From: Paracholeplasma manati
Lineage (GTDB): Bacteria; Bacillota_I; Bacilli_A; Acholeplasmatales; UBA5453
Assembly: GCF_025742995.1 (NCBI RefSeq)
Contig: NZ_JAOVQM010000007.1
Location: 1 to 64,000, forward strand
Reading direction: 5' to 3'
DNA: 64,000 nucleotides
The notes beneath the pieces are model-generated. The model saw only the letters and a program-made list of their open reading frames with translations, was not told the DNA's origin and did not search any database. Shown here piece by piece: positions 26,264-35,032 of the stretch (position 1 is the stretch's first letter; every line of letters begins with the position of its first letter). Made by a program: the position numbers and the translations under genes.

Positions 26264-26782
26264 GTGCACATTTCCGGTAAACTCATACGGGATATGAAAC
26301 ATGGTAGTGAAAAAGCCTTCACCACCATTTATGAACACTATCATAAATTGATTTACTACATCGTTTTCCAATACGTTAAAGACGTTGAGGTTGCGAAAGA
26401 TTTAACCCAAGATGCATTCATCAAAATGTACAATGAAGTGAGAAAAAACGACGAACCTATCCATTTTCACCCTTGGTTTATCGCTTTAACGAAAAACATC
26501 GTTTTTGATTATTTTCGTCAAAACAAACTAAATCGAGTGGACAAAAACAGTGAGAAAACTTTAGCAGAATTCCCCGATCCTAGCTATCAAGCCTCCCCCG
26601 GCTCCATATCTTTTCAATCTCTAACACCCTTAGAGAAACAGGTCATCGATTACAAAATCATCTTCAAACAAACATTTAAAGAGATTGCAGACACCATGGG
26701 TTTATCCTTAAGTGTAGTCACAAAAATTTATTATGAAGCGCTCAACAAACTCAGACTTGACATGGAGGATAAGTCGATATGA
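26264..26782 (+). CDS. ECF-type RNA polymerase sigma factor
   Basis: This 172-aa sigma-70 family protein has region 2 (about residues 15-80, with DLTQDAFIKMYNEV) and region 4 (about 118-165, with the helix-turn-helix TFKEIADTMGLSLSVVTKIYYEAL). A short linker joins them, as in extracytoplasmic-function factors. The start is GTG at 26264, with AAGGGGGA 7 nt upstream; the ATG two bases earlier is in another frame. It overlaps the following membrane protein gene by 4 bp, the usual arrangement for a sigma factor and its inhibitor. Confidence 0.92.
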   Translation: MHISGKLIRDMKHGSEKAFTTIYEHYHKLIYYIVFQYVKDVEVAKDLTQDAFIKMYNEVRKNDEPIHFHPWFIALTKNIVFDYFRQNKLNRVDKNSEKTLAEFPDPSYQASPGSISFQSLTPLEKQVIDYKIIFKQTFKEIADTMGLSLSVVTKIYYEALNKLRLDMEDKSI

Positions 26783-27114
26783 TGAAAAAAGACAAATTAA
26801 TCCGATCTTATCAACAAGACTTCAATGAAGCATTCAACGTACCCCCGATGTTGGATGATATCAAAGCTGAGCTCACATTTACCCCCCCTATAATCTTTAA
26901 AGGCATTGTTAAGTTTCGTCTACTCACAGAACTGTTGATTAGCTTCAACGTGATGTATAAAGTCTACAATGACTATCGTAATGATAACATGAGTTTTAGT
27001 GAAACACCCGAAGAACGTAATATCACGATGTTGTTAATCATCGCTGGCACATCCTTCTTACTTTTCCTAATCGATCTTTCTCATAAATCTATCAAACTTC
27101 GTAAAAAGAGATAA
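26779..27114 (+). CDS. small membrane protein, candidate anti-sigma factor
   Basis: This 111-aa protein has a soluble N-terminal part of about 45 residues and two hydrophobic helices (about 47-63 and 83-102). No known anti-sigma domain is recognisable. It is proposed as the anti-sigma partner only from its coupled position (ATGA overlap with the sigma gene) and the cytoplasmic-head/membrane layout. A second ATG is at 26782. Confidence 0.65.
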   Translation: MMKKDKLIRSYQQDFNEAFNVPPMLDDIKAELTFTPPIIFKGIVKFRLLTELLISFNVMYKVYNDYRNDNMSFSETPEERNITMLLIIAGTSFLLFLIDLSHKSIKLRKKR

Positions 27115-27128
27115 AGAAATGAATATCC

Positions 27129-27197
27129 AGTCCCCGTTAAGAAAACACAACAAATCATTCAAATTGTTGAGTTTTCGATAAAAGGGGTCTTTTTTCT
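27129..27197 (+). terminator. composite terminator
   Basis: CAACAA pairs with TTGTTG, flanked by AAAAC/GTTTT, and enclosed by CCCC (27132-27135) with GGGG; then TCTTTTTTC. Confidence 0.65.
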
Positions 27198-27297
27198 TTA
27201 ATAATGCGTTTTCTATGTATGAAGTTTTATAACTTTTCAAAAGCGTTTGAATCCACTTCATAAAGACTGTATACTGATAATAAGGCAGGTGATTTTT

Positions 27298-28308
27298 ATG
27301 AAATTTAAAGACTATTTCACCCCAAAGTCGATGATTTATACGGGTGAACATACCAATATTCAAACCACCATCAAACATTATCAATACAATTCAAAAGAAC
27401 TGATTATTACCAATGATTTTACTAAATTAGATGGATTCAAACATTATATCCAAGTCATCGGTTTAACTGAAGTGGATCGAATCATGGCTTTAAAAGAGTT
27501 ATTCCCCATTGAACCGCTCATTTTGGAAGACGTATTCAATGTAACTCAAAGAATTAAAATCGATGATCGTAAGGAATACATCTTCGCTGTATTTCATGTG
27601 AACTATTATAAAGAAACGATTAAAGAAGAATACATGAGCTTATTGTTCTTTAAAGATACCATCATCACGTTCCATGAAAGAGAACCTGAATGCCTAGAAG
27701 CACTTTATCCACTATTTGAGAGTTATTCTGAACTCAGAGAACGTGGAACAGATTTCCTATTTTATCAAATACTAGACATCATTACCGATAGACACATCGA
27801 TTTGATGGAGTACAATCAACTCCTCACAGAACAAATCGAAGAAGAAATCCTTGAATATAAGTCAGTTGACCAAGAAGAGTTCTATCAGATGCGAAAGTCG
27901 TTACTTAAACTCAAGAGTAATGTCACCCCAATCCTAAACCAAATTGATAAGATATTATCTAGTCAAAAAGGGTATATATCTGCTGAGCAACTACCCTACT
28001 TTGATGACTTGAAAGACCACTTATCTCGCTTGGATGAACGCCTCAATGAAGCCAGAGAACTCATGCGTCACTTATTGGATTTACACATCAACAACCAATC
28101 AAACAAGATGAATGAAATCATGAAGACACTGACCTTGTTTTCAGCCATCTTTATCCCGTTATCCTTTCTAACAGGATTCTTCGGGATGAACTTTGTCCAT
28201 TTCGATGTCCTTAGTTATGAGCATGCAGTACTGATTTTTGTCCTGGCTTGTTTCTTGTTAGCGGCTGGCATGATCTATTTATTCAAACGAATGAACTGGT
28301 TCAAATAA
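27298..28308 (+). CDS. corA: CorA-family divalent cation transporter
   Basis: This 336-aa protein has the CorA plan: a large cytoplasmic alpha/beta domain and long stalk helix (about 1-275), then two membrane helices near the C-terminus with the GMNF pore-entry signature between them (FFGMNF, about residue 300) and a basic end. It forms homopentamers that import Mg2+ or Co2+/Ni2+. The start at 27298 follows GGCAGGTGAT; an in-frame ATG at 27247 lacks a ribosome site. It stands alone between the two ECF sigma operons. Confidence 0.93.
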   Translation: MKFKDYFTPKSMIYTGEHTNIQTTIKHYQYNSKELIITNDFTKLDGFKHYIQVIGLTEVDRIMALKELFPIEPLILEDVFNVTQRIKIDDRKEYIFAVFHVNYYKETIKEEYMSLLFFKDTIITFHEREPECLEALYPLFESYSELRERGTDFLFYQILDIITDRHIDLMEYNQLLTEQIEEEILEYKSVDQEEFYQMRKSLLKLKSNVTPILNQIDKILSSQKGYISAEQLPYFDDLKDHLSRLDERLNEARELMRHLLDLHINNQSNKMNEIMKTLTLFSAIFIPLSFLTGFFGMNFVHFDVLSYEHAVLIFVLACFLLAAGMIYLFKRMNWFK

Positions 28309-28332
28309 CCCTCCATTATGGAGGGCTTTTTC
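28309..28332 (+). terminator. terminator after corA
   Basis: CCCTCCA pairs with TGGAGGG around a 3-nt loop, then CTTTTTC. Confidence 0.87.
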
Positions 28333-28385
28333 TTTCATACAGATTTCAAATAATCGAATCTACATAAAAAAATCTTAAAATGTGG

Positions 28386-28443
28386 TGTTATAATCAACAT
28401 ATGATGTGTATCTGTTAAGCCGTTTTTTAAGCAAAAACAGATA
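28386..28443 (+). promoter_or_regulatory. extended -10 promoter and leader hairpin before the second ECF sigma gene
   Basis: TGTTATAAT (28386-28394) would start a transcript near 28400. TATCTGTT (28409-28416) pairs with AACAGATA (28436-28443) in the leader. This second promoter lies upstream of the ECF-type element. Confidence 0.5.
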
Positions 28444-28478
28444 TAAAAAAATATTTTTCAAAAAAATTTTAAAAAAGT

Positions 28479-28509
28479 GGACAAAAATGACTTTTTTTTC
28501 GTTTTATTA
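28479..28509 (+). promoter_or_regulatory. ECF-type promoter element, copy 2
   Basis: GGACAAAA and CGTTTTATTA have the same 21-bp start-to-start distance and T-run spacer as the element at 18404-18434. It lies about 45 bp before the sigma factor ATG, fitting autoregulation. Confidence 0.55.
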
Positions 28510-28551
28510 AGTGAGAAGAGAATTATTTGTCCATTAATAGGGGGAAGATTA

Positions 28552-29082
28552 ATGGAAACAATCAGACTGGTTGAGGGAATCCGTAGAAGGAGCGAGTCTG
28601 CATTTAGAGAGGTTTACGACAATTACTTTAAGTTATTGAAACACATCATCTACAAAATGGTTAGAAACCATGAGATTGCAGATGATCTGGTACAAGAAAC
28701 ATTCATGAAAATGTACGAGCGTATACACACGTACACAGTGGACACCAACTTTAAGTTTTGGTTAATTCAAATTGCAAGAAACACGACTTTAGATTACCTC
28801 AGAAAAGAACAAAAACAACTCAACATCACGGTGAATGAAGAAGCTGTCGGGGATTACATCGACGATCATCAACCCGATAACTACGAACATCTTTATAAAA
28901 AGATAGAGAACATCGTGACCAAAGACGAATATGAAATCGTCATTTTAAGAATCTTTCATGGATTGAAGTTTCACGAAATCGCGTCCATGTTGGATATAAC
29001 CACTGCGGTGGCAACAAACAAGTACTCAAGAGCAATAAAGAAGTTAAAGAAAGAACTTCGTGAGGAGGATTTACATGAGTAA
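28552..29082 (+). CDS. ECF-type RNA polymerase sigma factor
   Basis: This 176-aa protein has sigma region 2 (about residues 12-80, with IADDLVQETFMKMYERI) and region 4 (about 120-165, with LKFHEIASMLDITTAVATNKYSRAIKKL). The start at 28552 follows AGGGGGA; an in-frame GTG at 28477 would lie inside the promoter element and is rejected. It overlaps the next gene, a single-pass membrane protein, by 8 bp. The operon continues with a lipoprotein and a subtilisin-like protease, so this sigma factor probably governs an envelope response. Confidence 0.93.
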   Translation: METIRLVEGIRRRSESAFREVYDNYFKLLKHIIYKMVRNHEIADDLVQETFMKMYERIHTYTVDTNFKFWLIQIARNTTLDYLRKEQKQLNITVNEEAVGDYIDDHQPDNYEHLYKKIENIVTKDEYEIVILRIFHGLKFHEIASMLDITTAVATNKYSRAIKKLKKELREEDLHE

Positions 29083-29668
29083 GAAAATTAAAGCTTTAGT
29101 CCAAAAGTATGAAAAGGACATGCAATTTGAAAATCGATTTGATGATCTAAAACACAAACTCGATTTAATTCCTGATGCAGAAGTGAAAAGCGAAGTATTT
29201 ACAATTAAAAGAAAAGTAATGCCTGCGTATGTAATGATGGTTGTATTACTTATGTTAGTTACCGGTATTATTGGGCTACAATTCGGCCTCAATGGGGATT
29301 TAAATGAAAATCAACCTAGTTTAAATCCAGTTGATATTCAGTTGATGGAGGAATTTGATATTTATAATAGAGAATCCGTTAAGTCTATTGTTATTAACTC
29401 CAATATCATCATTTATTTATACGTTGGATATAAGGGCGTTGATAAGAAACTTATGGTTAGAGTAGAAGCAAAAGGATTTTACATTACAATGCAAGGCACA
29501 GCCAATAATAATGAATTTTACCAAGCTACTAATAGTTCTTTTGTGGTCGCAAGTATTGAAGATGAAATTGTTGAGATTGACTTAAGCTTTTATGACAATA
29601 GTGTTTATGTGACTACCATAAATCAAACAGTGGATTTCTCATCACACTTTGACTGGTTAATGGACTAA
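29075..29668 (+). CDS. single-pass membrane protein, probable anti-sigma factor
   Basis: This 197-aa protein has a charged cytoplasmic head (about residues 1-45), one membrane helix (about 48-70) and an extracytoplasmic domain of about 125 residues. The layout and the 8-bp overlap with the ECF sigma gene are those of RsiW/RsiV-type anti-sigma factors, but no zinc-binding HxxxCxxC motif is present. The outer domain is similar in size to a DUF4179/DUF3298-type sensor; identity uncertain. GAGGAGG precedes the ATG at 29075. Confidence 0.78.
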   Translation: MSKKIKALVQKYEKDMQFENRFDDLKHKLDLIPDAEVKSEVFTIKRKVMPAYVMMVVLLMLVTGIIGLQFGLNGDLNENQPSLNPVDIQLMEEFDIYNRESVKSIVINSNIIIYLYVGYKGVDKKLMVRVEAKGFYITMQGTANNNEFYQATNSSFVVASIEDEIVEIDLSFYDNSVYVTTINQTVDFSSHFDWLMD

Positions 29669-29672
29669 TCCA

Positions 29673-30155
29673 ATGAAAAAATACTACATATCAGCGATTC
29701 TACTATTATTCATGGTTCTATCCGGATGTACATCACAAAAGGTAGAACAAAAGGTGCTTTATAAGATTGATAAACAAACCTCATTCTCAAATGTGGAAAT
29801 GTTAGATCATTTAGATGACTATAAGGATGGTTTGGTTATTAGTATCGTTATTCAATCAGAGTATGTTACGGATGAATATAAAACCAAAATTCAACCAGGC
29901 ATGTCTGCTGAAGAAATCGATCTAATCATCAAACAAATGAGAGAAGTTTCTAAAAGTTATTTCTCAACATTGAATCAAACCTTTATTCAAAAATACAATC
30001 TTGAAGAGCTAGGTGTTGTAGAGTTTGCGACATATAGCCCAGATATCACCATTTATTTAGGTAAAACAGAACTTACATTGGAACAAATAGATAAATTAAT
30101 CTTACTATCCAAACAAGAGGAAGTTTTATTTGTAGAAGTCAAACGCTTTAACTAG
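29673..30155 (+). CDS. lipoprotein resembling the propeptide of the adjacent subtilisin-like protease
   Basis: This 160-aa protein has a signal peptide with lipobox LSGC (Cys19). Its mature part lines up along its whole length with residues about 60-170 of the protease encoded 14 bp downstream: a beta strand ending in Q-x-x-Y, a helix with IDL-x-I and R-x-x, N-x-x-I/L-I-Q, L-E and a late Y-x-P strand are shared in the same order. That part of the protease is its propeptide. This lipoprotein therefore looks like a free-standing propeptide, which in known I9-type cases acts as inhibitor or folding helper. No other family is recognised. It is the third gene of the sigma operon. Confidence 0.75.
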   Translation: MKKYYISAILLLFMVLSGCTSQKVEQKVLYKIDKQTSFSNVEMLDHLDDYKDGLVISIVIQSEYVTDEYKTKIQPGMSAEEIDLIIKQMREVSKSYFSTLNQTFIQKYNLEELGVVEFATYSPDITIYLGKTELTLEQIDKLILLSKQEEVLFVEVKRFN

Positions 30156-30169
30156 GGGGACATATTTTG

Positions 30170-31858
30170 ATGAAAAAATTATTATTAACAACCATAATTG
30201 TGCTAGGTATGACCTTCTCGTTAATGGTGAATATGAAGAATTCTGTGGTTGTTCTTGGGTCTAACAACCAAGAAGAACCAAAAGATAAAATCGTGTTTGA
30301 AGGCTTTAATTTAAACCAATCTGCTTCAACCGATGAGATTCAAGAAGAAGTATCCGAAAATGGTAGCGACATCGTTACTGTTCAAGTTCAATTTGACTAT
30401 GAATTCGCTAGTGATATTAGAAATAGAATCAGCAGACGTACAAATATCGACTTATTCATTGCTGAACAAAGAAAACAAATGAAAGATTTTCATTTGAAGA
30501 TGAATAGTTATTTAATCCAAGAACTTGGATTAGAAGGATATGAAAATGTATACCCATCATCATACGCACCTTTTGTTGATTTCTATTTTGAAAAGGATGT
30601 CTTTATTCAAAATTCTGAAGAAATTGTTGGTGAAATTATTGATGATGAAAATGTTTCTTTAGCTTATATACAAAATTCAGAAGAGTATACTGATACAAAT
30701 ATTTATACGGCTATTAACACTATTGGTGCATATGAAGCACTTGTTTCAAATGAAGTTAGTGGTGATGGTGTTACTATTGGTGTACTCGAAAATTCAGGTA
30801 TCGTTGAAAGAAAACATCCTAATCTTGTTGGGTCGAATTTAACCGTTAGAGACGAATGGTGGTTTAGTGAAACCATTTCATCTCACGCAACGATGGTTGC
30901 TTCAGTGATTGGTGGCAATACAGGAATTGCAAGAGATTCAAGATTATTGAGCGTTCAACTAGTTTCTAGCCCAAAAGAGGAAATTGATTGGATGTTGGAT
31001 CGTGGTGTAAATATTATAAACTTAAGCTGGGGAGATTTAGATTCAACTGGCGTATATTCAAGCCAATCAGCCTACATGGATTATATTGTTAGAACTACAT
31101 TTGTTACTATAGTTGCAGCTGCAGGTAATAATGGCACTACATCTAAATTTATTACAAATCCAGGTCTAGGATATAACGTCATAACTGTAGGTGCAAGTAA
31201 TTCAACAGGTAATTACCGTGATGATTACTCATCGTATTTAAAACAAATCGGACCCTCAAAACCGAACATTGTTGCACCATCAGGATTCACCGTACCCAAT
31301 ATAACGACTATTCTTTCTGGAACCAGTTTTGCTGCTCCAATTGTAACAGGATCGATTGCACTTATAATGGAATCAAATCCTGAATTAAAAGTATATCCAG
31401 AAAAGGTTATGGCATTAGTCGCATCTTCGGCGAAAATGATGTCAATGCATCCTACGATTGGTATTGAGGGATACAACGAAGAAGTAGGTGCAGGGTTATT
31501 TGATTATAAGAAAACTGTAGAAAACATACCTACAACATTTGGTTACATTAATTCTACAGGTGTGTCTGGCATTTATAAACAAGTTTACCTATACGTAGAA
31601 TATGGACAAAGTGTAAAAGCATCAGTAGCTTGGTTACTTAATTCCAATAATACTACAACCATTAAATTAACCGACTATGATCTAAGATTATTTGATCCAA
31701 CCGGTAGACCTGTTGCATCCGCAACCTCAAGTCATAACAACATTGAAGTCGTACAATATACCGCGCATATGCCTGGTTATTACAGATTACAAATCATCCA
31801 AAACGGTGCGCTAGCGAACGGTTCCGATTGGGTATCCTTATCATACAGTATTCGATAA
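30170..31858 (+). CDS. secreted subtilisin-like serine protease (S8 family)
   Basis: This 562-aa protein has a signal peptide, a propeptide (about 45-175), a subtilase domain (about 190-440) and a C-terminal beta domain of about 100 residues like a pre-peptidase or P-type domain. Catalytic His239 (SHATMVAS) and Ser386 (GTSFAAPIV) and the oxyanion Asn in AAAGNNG are present. At the usual Asp position the sequence reads VLENSG (Glu207), so the acid is Glu instead of Asp. The ATG at 30170 is chosen; a TTG immediately before it also follows AGGGGGA. Last gene of the ECF sigma operon, so possibly the effector or the activating protease of the response. Confidence 0.9.
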   Translation: MKKLLLTTIIVLGMTFSLMVNMKNSVVVLGSNNQEEPKDKIVFEGFNLNQSASTDEIQEEVSENGSDIVTVQVQFDYEFASDIRNRISRRTNIDLFIAEQRKQMKDFHLKMNSYLIQELGLEGYENVYPSSYAPFVDFYFEKDVFIQNSEEIVGEIIDDENVSLAYIQNSEEYTDTNIYTAINTIGAYEALVSNEVSGDGVTIGVLENSGIVERKHPNLVGSNLTVRDEWWFSETISSHATMVASVIGGNTGIARDSRLLSVQLVSSPKEEIDWMLDRGVNIINLSWGDLDSTGVYSSQSAYMDYIVRTTFVTIVAAAGNNGTTSKFITNPGLGYNVITVGASNSTGNYRDDYSSYLKQIGPSKPNIVAPSGFTVPNITTILSGTSFAAPIVTGSIALIMESNPELKVYPEKVMALVASSAKMMSMHPTIGIEGYNEEVGAGLFDYKKTVENIPTTFGYINSTGVSGIYKQVYLYVEYGQSVKASVAWLLNSNNTTTIKLTDYDLRLFDPTGRPVASATSSHNNIEVVQYTAHMPGYYRLQIIQNGALANGSDWVSLSYSIR

Positions 31859-31892
31859 TTGATTCACTAAAACGAAAGGGGGGATCATCTTG

Positions 31893-32879
31893 ATGAAGGT
31901 ATTAGTTGCTGAAAGTAATCAGAAACATAGAGACTTACTCGTTCAGTATTTAGAAGAAGAACAAATCCAAGTATTAACAGCAGCCGATGGCCAAAAAGCC
32001 CTCGAAGTATGGTCCAATGAAGATCCAAAGATCATCATTATGGACATCAACATGCCCGATATGGATGGTTTCTCTATCATCGAAGAAATTCGTAGACGTG
32101 AATTAGACCATACCTATATCATTGTTGCAACCGAACATGAAGAAGTCATTTTAGGTAGAAGTTTTGATGTCGGTGCCGATGATTTCATCTCTGTACCGAT
32201 TCGTAAGACCGAACTCATCTATCGTATCAAAGCGAGTGAAAAAGTCATCTCTAATCAAGAAAATCAAACCGTGATTTATGCGCTTGCACAACTCACGGAA
32301 ACCAGAGACATTGAAACTGGTAGACACCTCGAACGCATTGGTATGTATACCAAGGTTATCGCAACCGAACTTAAGAATCATCCGATTTATAAGGAACATG
32401 TCACCTCGCAATTCATCAACCATTTAACGTTATCCTCGGTATTGCATGATATTGGTAAAGTCGGTATTGAAGATGCTGTATTACGTAAAAAAGGTATTTA
32501 TACCGATGAAGAACGTAAAACCATGCAAGCCCATACCATCATTGGTGCGAGCACCATCGATAAAGTGGCGGATAAATACCCATTCATGGGCTTCCTTAAA
32601 ATGGCCTCAGAAATTGCGCGCTATCACCATGAAAAATGGGACGGCACTGGTTATCCAGAAGGTTTAAAAGGCGAAGATATCCCATTATCCGCTAGAATCG
32701 TTGCGATTGCTGACGTGTTCGATGCGTTGATTTCTGAACGTTATTACAAACCAAAATACAGTTTTGAAGAATCTAAACGCATCATCCTAGAATCCTCAGG
32801 TAAGCACTTCGACCCAGTGATTGTCGAAGCCTTCCTCAAACATGAAGCAGAATTTTATGCGATTGCTCATTTGGATTAA
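31893..32879 (+). CDS. response regulator with REC and HD-GYP domains
   Basis: This 328-aa protein joins a receiver domain (about residues 1-120; acidic pair near the start, phospho-acceptor Asp in MDINMPDMDG) to an HD-GYP domain (about 150-325; HDIGK, then HHEKWDGTGYP). HD-GYP enzymes break down cyclic di-GMP to pGpG or GMP. A sensor kinase is not adjacent. The ATG follows AAAGGGGGGA; a TTG just before it is possible. It lies 35 bp after the protease gene and could be part of that transcript, since no terminator separates them. Confidence 0.93.
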   Translation: MKVLVAESNQKHRDLLVQYLEEEQIQVLTAADGQKALEVWSNEDPKIIIMDINMPDMDGFSIIEEIRRRELDHTYIIVATEHEEVILGRSFDVGADDFISVPIRKTELIYRIKASEKVISNQENQTVIYALAQLTETRDIETGRHLERIGMYTKVIATELKNHPIYKEHVTSQFINHLTLSSVLHDIGKVGIEDAVLRKKGIYTDEERKTMQAHTIIGASTIDKVADKYPFMGFLKMASEIARYHHEKWDGTGYPEGLKGEDIPLSARIVAIADVFDALISERYYKPKYSFEESKRIILESSGKHFDPVIVEAFLKHEAEFYAIAHLD

Positions 32880-32896
32880 AACCGAAAAACACATTC

Positions 32897-32923
32897 AAAA
32901 CGCCTGACTAAGGCGTTTTTAAT
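32897..32923 (+). terminator. terminator after the HD-GYP response regulator gene
   Basis: AAAACGCCT pairs with AGGCGTTTT around a 5-nt loop, then T-rich tail. Confidence 0.87.
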
Positions 32924-33007
32924 ATATAAAGGGTGCGTTTTTCTGGAAAATCGTTATAATAGAAGTAGAATATCTTTCATAATTCTTTTATTTTAGGGGG
33001 AAAGCGT

Positions 33008-34993
33008 ATGGCTTACCGCGAAGTATTTGACATTTTAATTGACCTATTAAACAACGGTCTGATCCTGCTTGGGCTCGTATTTTTATACGCAGCCACCAAT
33101 TTTGATCCACAAACGAATACAATGAAGAAAAAGATTACCGCTGGTATAGTCTTAGGAATATCCTCTCTCTTTATCATGACGAACCCTTGGCTATTAGAGA
33201 CCGGCATTATTTTTGATACCCGTTCGGTATTGTTCGGGATCACCGGTTATTTCTTTGGTGGGATTCCAACCCTGATCGCGATGTCATTCGGTATCGTCTA
33301 TCGTACATGGCTTGGTGGTGTAGGGATTTATGCTGGTGTGATGACCATCATCGTGACTTCATCGATTGGTTATTTATGGAAAAAGTATCGTAGACCTGAA
33401 TGGTTTAAAAATGTATGGATGGAATTTTATACGTTGGGTGTGATTTTACACATCGCGACTCTATTGTGTTTCTTACTGCTACCCAATGGGCTAGAAATCA
33501 TCCGTGATTTATTGATACCTTATTTGGGGATGTTCCCTGTGTTGGTCATGCTGATTGGTGTGGTCATACTAAATCAACAAAGCAGATTGCATTTTAATCA
33601 AGAATTTAGAATTCAAACCAAACTTTTACAAGCCTCGATGGACGCGACCAGACATATGGAAATTTACGCGCTCGATCGAAATTTTGGATATTTAACGTTC
33701 AATCGTTTTCACGCCATCGCGATGAAAAATTATTACGGTGTTAACATCCATAAAGGCGATGACTTTATCGATTTCATCGAAAATGACGCGATGAAACACC
33801 GCTTGATGAAAAACATTCAAAAAGCGTTGAATGGGGTTTCTCATATCGATGTGGTTAAACTAGAAATTGAAAGTGAAAAATATTTAGAAGAGCACTACGC
33901 ACCCATCGTTGAAGGTGGAGAAGTCATCGGTGCGACCATATTCTCCTATGAAATCACCGACCGTAAAAAATACGAAGCCTCCATATTATACTTATCTTAT
34001 AATGACGCCCTAACTGGTTTATACAATAGAAGAATGTATTCAGAAAAATTAAACGAGTTGAAAGACCTTAAATTCAACCCAGTTTCGATCATTTTGTGTG
34101 ATATCAATGGCTTAAAAATCATGAACGACGCTTTTGGCCACAACGCTGGCGATGAGCTGCTCATCGAAGTATCGATGATGTTGAAACAAACCTTCTCTGA
34201 TAAAGGCTACGTCTGTCGAATTGGTGGCGATGAGTTCATGGTATTGATGCCCAATACACCGCTCAACTCAGCCCAATATTATCTTGAAAAAATGAAACGT
34301 ATGTTAGAAACCAAATACTTACACGGGATGAGTGTATCGGTATCCTTTGGGGTATCGGCACGTCAACAGGATGAAGATTTGGAAGAAGTCATTCGAATCG
34401 TTGAAGAACAAATGTATAAGAACAAACTATTTGAAGTGACATCTCATCGCAGTGAATCGATTAAAACGATTCTTAATACCTTACATGAGAAAAACCCAAG
34501 AGAAGAACGTCACTCCAAACGGGTATCGGAAATTTGTATCGAAATTGGTAAGAAACTCAACATGAAGAGTGAAGACTTACAACTCTTAAAAGCCATTTCG
34601 AATTTACATGATATCGGTAAAATCGCGATTGATGAAGCCATTTTGAATAAACCGGGTAAACTGACAGATGCAGAATGGGAAGTCATCAAGCGTCACCCTG
34701 AAATTGGATATCGTATCATTTCGACCTCACCTGAATACGCAGAAATCGCGTATGATATTCTATCACACCATGAAAAATGGGATGGATCCGGTTACCCTCG
34801 TGGGATTGCTGGAGAAAACATCCCAATACGGGCGAGAATCATTTCCATCGCCGATGCGTATGACGCGATGATTTCTGAACGTCCTTATCGAAAACCGCTC
34901 AGCCATGAAGAAGCAATCGCAGAGATCAAGAAACATACGGGTAAGCAGTTCGATCCAAATTTGGTCAAAGTCTTCTTATCCCTATACGAATAA
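33008..34993 (+). CDS. membrane sensor with PAS, GGDEF and HD-GYP domains
   Basis: This 661-aa protein has a membrane module of about six helices (residues 1-200; the LytS/5TM-like core with TGYFFGGIPTLIAM), a PAS-like domain (about 210-325), a GGDEF domain with intact GGDEF (about 408-412) and an HD-GYP domain with HDIGK and HHEKWDGSGYP (about 480-655). It can in principle both make and degrade c-di-GMP; in such hybrids one activity usually dominates. The lack of an RxxD site before GGDEF is noted. GGGGGAAAG precedes the ATG. A sensor for a ligand in or outside the membrane is inferred. Confidence 0.93.
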   Translation: MAYREVFDILIDLLNNGLILLGLVFLYAATNFDPQTNTMKKKITAGIVLGISSLFIMTNPWLLETGIIFDTRSVLFGITGYFFGGIPTLIAMSFGIVYRTWLGGVGIYAGVMTIIVTSSIGYLWKKYRRPEWFKNVWMEFYTLGVILHIATLLCFLLLPNGLEIIRDLLIPYLGMFPVLVMLIGVVILNQQSRLHFNQEFRIQTKLLQASMDATRHMEIYALDRNFGYLTFNRFHAIAMKNYYGVNIHKGDDFIDFIENDAMKHRLMKNIQKALNGVSHIDVVKLEIESEKYLEEHYAPIVEGGEVIGATIFSYEITDRKKYEASILYLSYNDALTGLYNRRMYSEKLNELKDLKFNPVSIILCDINGLKIMNDAFGHNAGDELLIEVSMMLKQTFSDKGYVCRIGGDEFMVLMPNTPLNSAQYYLEKMKRMLETKYLHGMSVSVSFGVSARQQDEDLEEVIRIVEEQMYKNKLFEVTSHRSESIKTILNTLHEKNPREERHSKRVSEICIEIGKKLNMKSEDLQLLKAISNLHDIGKIAIDEAILNKPGKLTDAEWEVIKRHPEIGYRIISTSPEYAEIAYDILSHHEKWDGSGYPRGIAGENIPIRARIISIADAYDAMISERPYRKPLSHEEAIAEIKKHTGKQFDPNLVKVFLSLYE

Positions 34994-34996
34994 AAA

Positions 34997-35032
34997 AAAT
35001 GTAGTTCTGATTAAATCAGGGCTGCATTTTTA
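34997..35032. terminator. bidirectional terminator between convergent genes
   Basis: A 14-bp stem (with G-U pairs) from AAATGTAGTTCTGA and TCAGGGCTGCATTT, with A run left and T run right. Serves the sensor gene and the minus-strand ABC exporter. Confidence 0.82.
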
